Translations under genes and position numbers: made by a program
In this document: piece by piece, positions 60,941-64,000 of the stretch
Layout of the letters: every line of letters starts with the position of its first letter
Numbering within the stretch: position 1 is the first letter of the stretch
The notes under the pieces: model-generated
Database searches by the model: none
The model's input: the letters and a program-made list of their open reading frames with translations, nothing else
Told to the model about the DNA's origin: nothing
Assembly (NCBI GenBank): GCA_947498775.1
Contig: CANMLL010000022.1
Span: 1-64,000 of the forward strand
Direction of reading: 5' to 3'
Length of the DNA: 64,000 nucleotides
Origin: an uncultured Aquimarina sp.
GTDB taxonomy: Bacteria; Bacteroidota; Bacteroidia; Flavobacteriales; Flavobacteriaceae

Positions 60941-62935
60941 TTGGCAATAAAAGAAAAAAACATATTAAATCGGTTGTACTTTATAGCAGCATGTATGTTC
61001 ATTTTTGCCGTAGCGGTATTAATAAAGTTGGTGAATATACAATTTGTAGAGGGTGATATGTATCGAAAAAAGGCTCAGGAACGAGTTTTTAAAACCTTTG
61101 ATATTCCCGCCAATCGTGGAAACCTTTATGATAGTAAAGGAAATCTATTAGCGACCTCTGTGCCTAAATATAATATAAGATTTGATGCGCTTACGGTTAC
61201 AGATAAAGATTTTAGAGAATATGTAAAACCACTTTGCGAAGCACTATCCAAAGAATTTGGAAAATCGGTCACGTATTATGATAAAATTATAAGAACAGCC
61301 AGAGCAAATAAGAATAGGTATGTGTTAATACGTAGAAATCTGGGGTATTCTCAGTACATGAGAGTTAAAGAATTTCCGCTATTTAAATTTGGCGCTAATC
61401 GTGGAGGGTTAATCGTAGAGCAAAGTACAATAAGAGAGCATCCAATAGGTAAAATTGCAGAGCGCACGGTTGGATACGAAAAAAGAGATGAAAATGGATA
61501 TTATACCAGAGTTGGTTTAGAAGGGGCATATGGGCCTTTTTTAAGAGGAAAAGAGGGAAAGCGAAAAAAGCAAAAAATAGCAAAAAATCAATGGAAACCT
61601 ATTGGAGATGCCAATGAAGTTGAACCACAAGATGGATATGATGTGGTATCTACAATTGATGTGAATATTCAGGATATTGCGCACCATGCACTATTGGGGC
61701 AACTTGAAAGATTTGAGGCAGAACATGGTACCGTAGTGGTCATGGAAACCAAGACTGGAGAAATAAAGGCAATTTCCAACCTTGGTCGTACCAAAGCCGG
61801 TAAATATTATGAAAAACTAAACTACGCCGTAGGAGAGTCACACGAACCAGGATCTACTTTTAAATTAATGACCATGGTTGCTGTATTAGAGGATAGAATG
61901 ATAGACTCTAGTTATGTGGTGGATACCGAGAACGGACGTGTAAAGTTTTATGACAGGGTGGTAAAAGATTCTCGCTGGGGTGGATATGGTAAAATATCAG
62001 CTGCAAAAGCGTTTGAGATTTCTTCAAATACTGCTTTTGCAAAAATCATTAATGATAACTACAAAGACAACCCTAGAAAGTTTGTGGATCGATTGATTAA
62101 TATGGGACTGGGAGAAACTTTGGGTCTGGCAATTAAAGGAGAAGGCGTACCTAAAATCCCATATCCTGGTGATAAAGATTGGTATGGTACTACTTTGCCT
62201 TGGATGGCCCATGGCTACGGAGTGGCGCTTACGCCATTGCAAACCTTGGCTTTCTATAATGCTATCGCCAATGATGGAGAGATGGTGAAGCCCAGATTTA
62301 TTAAAGAAGTTAAAACATGGGATAAAACCAGGGAGAGATTTGATAAAGAAATTCTTAACCCTACAATTTGTTCAAAGAAAACCGCAAAGATTGTTCAGGA
62401 GATGATGAAAAATGTTGTAAAAAGAGGTACAGCAGATAATATTCATACCGATAATTTTCAAATTTCGGGAAAAACAGGAACCTGTTGGGGTAATTATGGT
62501 AAGGATAAAGAACGTGAATATATATCGTCTTTTGCAGGGTATTTTCCCGCAGATAAACCTATTTACTCGTGTATTGTTGTTATTCATAAACCTAATAAAG
62601 AAAAAGGATATTACGGTAGTGAAGTGGCAGCCCCTGTTTTTAAAACTATAGCAACAAAAATATATAATGATATACCGGTTATTGATGAAGTTTCTTATAA
62701 GGTGGTAGAGAGTAAACCTATAATCAATAGCTATGAAAAGTACTATCAAAAAGCTCAAAAATACAAAACTATTATGCCTAATGTGAAAGGGATGCCAGCA
62801 ATGGATGTTATTTCTCTTTTAGAAAACATGGGGCTCAAAGTAGAATTAAAAGGTACGGGTAACGTGAATAAGCAATCTATAGAACCCGGTACCAAAGTAA
62901 AAGAAAATCAAACGGTAAGATTAGAATTGTCGTGA
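60941..62935 (+). CDS. ftsI: Septal penicillin-binding protein with PASTA domain (PBP3/FtsI)
   Basis: FtsI is the transpeptidase of septal cell wall synthesis. The 664-residue protein has an N-terminal membrane anchor (LYFIAACMFIFAVAVLIKLV), a pedestal domain (FKTFDIPANRGNLYDSKGNL) and the transpeptidase: SxxK in HEPGSTFKLMT (near residue 304), SxN in SSNTAFAKI, KTG in SGKTGTCW (near residue 510). A single C-terminal PASTA domain (MPNVKGMPAMDVISLLENMG) follows, which proteobacterial FtsI lacks but flavobacterial ones have. The start is TTG at 60941. The TGA stop overlaps the murE GTG start by 4 nt (GTGA). Confidence 0.95.
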   Translation: MAIKEKNILNRLYFIAACMFIFAVAVLIKLVNIQFVEGDMYRKKAQERVFKTFDIPANRGNLYDSKGNLLATSVPKYNIRFDALTVTDKDFREYVKPLCEALSKEFGKSVTYYDKIIRTARANKNRYVLIRRNLGYSQYMRVKEFPLFKFGANRGGLIVEQSTIREHPIGKIAERTVGYEKRDENGYYTRVGLEGAYGPFLRGKEGKRKKQKIAKNQWKPIGDANEVEPQDGYDVVSTIDVNIQDIAHHALLGQLERFEAEHGTVVVMETKTGEIKAISNLGRTKAGKYYEKLNYAVGESHEPGSTFKLMTMVAVLEDRMIDSSYVVDTENGRVKFYDRVVKDSRWGGYGKISAAKAFEISSNTAFAKIINDNYKDNPRKFVDRLINMGLGETLGLAIKGEGVPKIPYPGDKDWYGTTLPWMAHGYGVALTPLQTLAFYNAIANDGEMVKPRFIKEVKTWDKTRERFDKEILNPTICSKKTAKIVQEMMKNVVKRGTADNIHTDNFQISGKTGTCWGNYGKDKEREYISSFAGYFPADKPIYSCIVVIHKPNKEKGYYGSEVAAPVFKTIATKIYNDIPVIDEVSYKVVESKPIINSYEKYYQKAQKYKTIMPNVKGMPAMDVISLLENMGLKVELKGTGNVNKQSIEPGTKVKENQTVRLELS

Positions 62936-64000
62936 CAGAGTTAAAAGACATATTATATAAGGTAGCAATTAATGCTGTAGTTGGTAATACCAATACAAGT
63001 GTTAATAAGATTGAATTCGACTCCAGAAAAGTTGAGCAGGATGATGTATTTGTAGCAGTTCGAGGCTCGGTTTCTGATGGTCATGATTTTATAGAAAATG
63101 CAATTAACCAAGGAGCAATTGCTGTGATCTGTGAGAAGGCACCAGATACTATAATACATGGTGTAACCTATGTCGTGGCAGAGGATACAAAGTTGGCATT
63201 GGCGATAATGGCAGCCAATTATTATGATTCACCCTCAGAAAACTTAAAGTTGGTAGGAGTTACAGGTACCAATGGTAAAACAACTATTGCAACTTTATTA
63301 TATCAACTTTTTAAGAAAGCCGGTTTTAAGGTAGGATTACTTTCAACAGTAAACATATTGGTAGATGCTAAAGAGCATAAGGCAACCCATACAACTCCCG
63401 ACTCATTAAAGATTAATTATTATCTCAAGGAAATGAACGAAGCTGGTGTAGAATACTGTTTTATGGAGGTCAGTTCTCATGGGATTCATCAAAAACGTAC
63501 CGAAGGGTTGAAATTTGCCGGAGGAATCTTTACAAATTTATCTCATGATCATCTTGATTATCATAAGACCTTCAAAGAATATCGAGATGTAAAAAAAGCA
63601 TTCTTCGATGGATTGCCTGATGATGCTTTTGTATTGATCAATAACGATGATAAGAATGGGGCCTTTATGGTGCAGAATACCAGAGCCAAACAATATACCT
63701 ATGCTTTAAAATCCTATGCAGATTATAGAGGACAGATTTTAGAGAATAACATGGAAGGATTGTTACTCAAACTTAATGATCATGAAGTTTGGACCAAGCT
63801 TATCGGAAGTTTCAATGCATATAATTTGTTAGCAATTTTTGGCACGGCAGAATTATTGGGGCTTGAGACTTTAGAGATACTTCAGCTAGTAAGTGATTTG
63901 CAGAGTGTGAGTGGTAGATTTCAGTATCTAGTTTCAGAAGAAAAGATCACGGCGATTGTGGATTATGCACACACTCCTGATGCCTTAAAAAATGTATTAG
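62932..64000 (+). CDS. murE: UDP-MurNAc-tripeptide synthetase MurE, 3' end cut by the window
   Basis: MurE adds the third amino acid (meso-diaminopimelate in most Bacteroidota) to UDP-MurNAc-L-Ala-D-Glu in the cytoplasm. The visible 356 residues read, from GTG 62932, MTELKDILYKV, then FDSRKVEQDDVFVAVRG, the ATP motif GVTGTNGKTTIATLLYQ (near residue 108), THTTPDSL, EVSSHGIHQKRTEG, TNLSHDHLDYHKTF and VDYAHTPDALKNVL at the edge. The DNPR/DxxP motif that separates diaminopimelate from lysine enzymes lies beyond the window. The frame stays open to base 64000. The 4-nt overlap with ftsI indicates coupling. Confidence 0.95.
   Translation, partial: MTELKDILYKVAINAVVGNTNTSVNKIEFDSRKVEQDDVFVAVRGSVSDGHDFIENAINQGAIAVICEKAPDTIIHGVTYVVAEDTKLALAIMAANYYDSPSENLKLVGVTGTNGKTTIATLLYQLFKKAGFKVGLLSTVNILVDAKEHKATHTTPDSLKINYYLKEMNEAGVEYCFMEVSSHGIHQKRTEGLKFAGGIFTNLSHDHLDYHKTFKEYRDVKKAFFDGLPDDAFVLINNDDKNGAFMVQNTRAKQYTYALKSYADYRGQILENNMEGLLLKLNDHEVWTKLIGSFNAYNLLAIFGTAELLGLETLEILQLVSDLQSVSGRFQYLVSEEKITAIVDYAHTPDALKNVL

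Noticed and set aside
1..64000. tRNA, rRNA, prophage, restriction-modification or CRISPR loci
   Set aside because: Scanned by eye on both strands; no cloverleaf, rRNA core sequence, phage structural gene or repeat-spacer array was seen.

Overview
The window is AT-rich chromosomal DNA from a gliding member of the Bacteroidota, most likely the family Flavobacteriaceae; a marine genus is plausible but cannot be proved from the sequence. The evidence is gldA, gldB and gldC, a secreted protein with a type IX secretion (T9SS) C-terminal domain, many SusD-era style lipoproteins with C-D-D-D starts, TAnnTTTG promoter -7 elements just before several genes, and a DnaG that lacks zinc ligands. Most of it is housekeeping DNA. 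No rRNA, tRNA, CRISPR array or prophage was seen.

Layout. (1) 0.04-1 kb: a lipoprotein gene reading left. (2) 1-9.5 kb: a sulfate-to-sulfide operon. It holds a DUF2061 membrane protein, cysH, cysD, cysN, a siroheme sulfite reductase fused to a HEPN domain, the siroheme genes (SUMT and precorrin-2 dehydrogenase), a ferredoxin-NADP reductase-like flavoprotein and a 2Fe-2S ferredoxin. (3) 10.2-16.5 kb: a SAM-I riboswitch followed by a split cobalamin-dependent methionine synthase (metH1, metH2), a DinB-like gene and metF. Sulfide made in block 2 is the sulfur source for the methionine pathway of block 3. (4) 16.6-25 kb: a PagL-like outer-membrane protein, a DUF2807 lipoprotein, a PAS histidine kinase with its response regulator, gldA, and an Lrp-type regulator divergent from a threonine-catabolic pair (tdh, kbl). 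(5) 25.0-29.3 kb: an aromatic amino acid operon (pheA, aminotransferase, tyrA, DAHP synthase/chorismate mutase) behind a Phe/Tyr-rich leader peptide and a transcription attenuator. (6) 29.4-45 kb: rsgA, dtd, two DUF3857/transglutaminase-like proteins, a MazG-like gene, aroA, queA, rlmN, a polyprenyl synthase and an ECF sigma module. (7) 45-52 kb: a large T9SS-secreted protein, an IS200/IS605 element, two FKBP lipoproteins and a repeat-rich gap. (8) 52-64 kb: dnaG, a NarL-type regulator, nadE, gldB-gldC, engB, a hydrolase, and the start of the division and cell wall cluster (mraZ, rsmH, ftsL, ftsI, murE, the last running off the end).

The most unusual content is a set of small mobile cassettes placed in or between housekeeping genes. 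A four-helix-bundle (S23/IVP) gene with terminal inverted repeats and an apparent 8-bp target duplication lies exactly between the two metH halves; removing it in silico restores one continuous reading frame. A second cassette, encoding a DUF559 endonuclease-like domain between two inverted GC-rich repeats, sits in frame inside metH2, just before the cobalamin-binding motif. The same GC-rich repeat occurs as short empty inverted pairs at cysN and at the SUMT/siroheme synthase junction. I infer a REPIN-like family in which DUF559 is the protein-coding member. The second main find is the complete classical attenuator in front of pheA.
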